40,681 bases of DNA from an uncultured Eubacteriales bacterium (GTDB lineage: Bacteria; Bacillota; Clostridia; Lachnospirales; Lachnospiraceae): the NCBI GenBank assembly GCA_900316115.1, contig ONBN01000015.1, positions 1-40,681 on the forward strand. Reading direction: 5' to 3'. Under the pieces are notes generated by a model that saw nothing but the letters and a program-made list of their open reading frames with translations, had not been told where the DNA came from and ran no database searches. Position numbers and translations under genes: made by a program. Below are positions 40,635 through 40,681 of the stretch, piece by piece; within the stretch, counting starts at the first letter, position 1; each line of letters begins with the position of its first letter.

Positions 40635-40681
40635 TATCTGCCATTTCATCCGCAAGATAGAAGAACAGTTCCCCAAGAGTT

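Overview
The window looks like a chromosomal segment of a Gram-positive gut anaerobe of the Lachnospiraceae (Blautia/Dorea-like). The evidence is the moderate GC content, strong AGGAGG-type ribosome binding sites, frequent GTG/TTG starts, the secG-rnr-smpB and pyrH-frr-uppS-cdsA-dxr-rseP gene orders, a PdaA-type spore-cortex deacetylase, and sortase-anchored surface proteins. The genus is an inference.

Left edge (1-1880): an almost complete ISLre2-family insertion sequence whose right end stops a few bases from the stop codon of an uncharacterised gene (1884-3002, minus). Divergent from that gene, an AT-rich region with repeated TTGGAAAAA motifs and a good sigma-A promoter begins an L-rhamnose locus (3306-12896): a sugar ABC transporter (ATPase, permease, binding protein), a DeoR-type regulator, L-rhamnose isomerase (RhaI type), rhamnulokinase, a fused dihydroxyacetone-kinase-like protein and rhamnulose-1-phosphate aldolase. 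The products would be DHAP and L-lactaldehyde. A decayed GH31 glycosidase fragment (minus) follows.

Middle (13.7-25.6 kb): a glycine riboswitch drives an AGCS Na+/amino-acid symporter. Then come a DegV protein, a PdaA-like deacetylase (minus) with an unusual terminated leader or small RNA carrying three repeats upstream of it, an M24 aminopeptidase, an ACT protein, enolase, secG, RNase R, SmpB, a hotdog thioesterase and a lipoprotein.

25.7-31.0 kb: the operon for UMP kinase, ribosome recycling factor, undecaprenyl-PP synthase, CDP-diglyceride synthase, DXP reductoisomerase and the RseP-type site-2 protease. Nineteen bases later, with no visible terminator, a pilus operon starts (31.1-38.1 kb). 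Its order is large Cna-B adhesin, catalytically dead SipA-like signal peptidase, Spy0128/FctA-like major pilin, class B sortase. This is the same order as cpa-sipA-fctA-srtC in the streptococcal FCT pilus region. The adhesin frame is interrupted by one in-frame TAG. A terminator closes the operon.

Right edge (38.2-40.7 kb): an apparently truncated envelope/cortex-type protein, a LysR regulator (minus), and a divergent SLC13-type transporter that is cut short close to the end of the window. A LysR-type box lies between the last two.

The most interesting items are the repeat-bearing leader/small RNA at 17197-17468 (minus), the FCT-like pilus operon with its amber codon, dead SipA and non-LPxTG sorting signals, and the glycine riboswitch that abuts the ribosome binding site.
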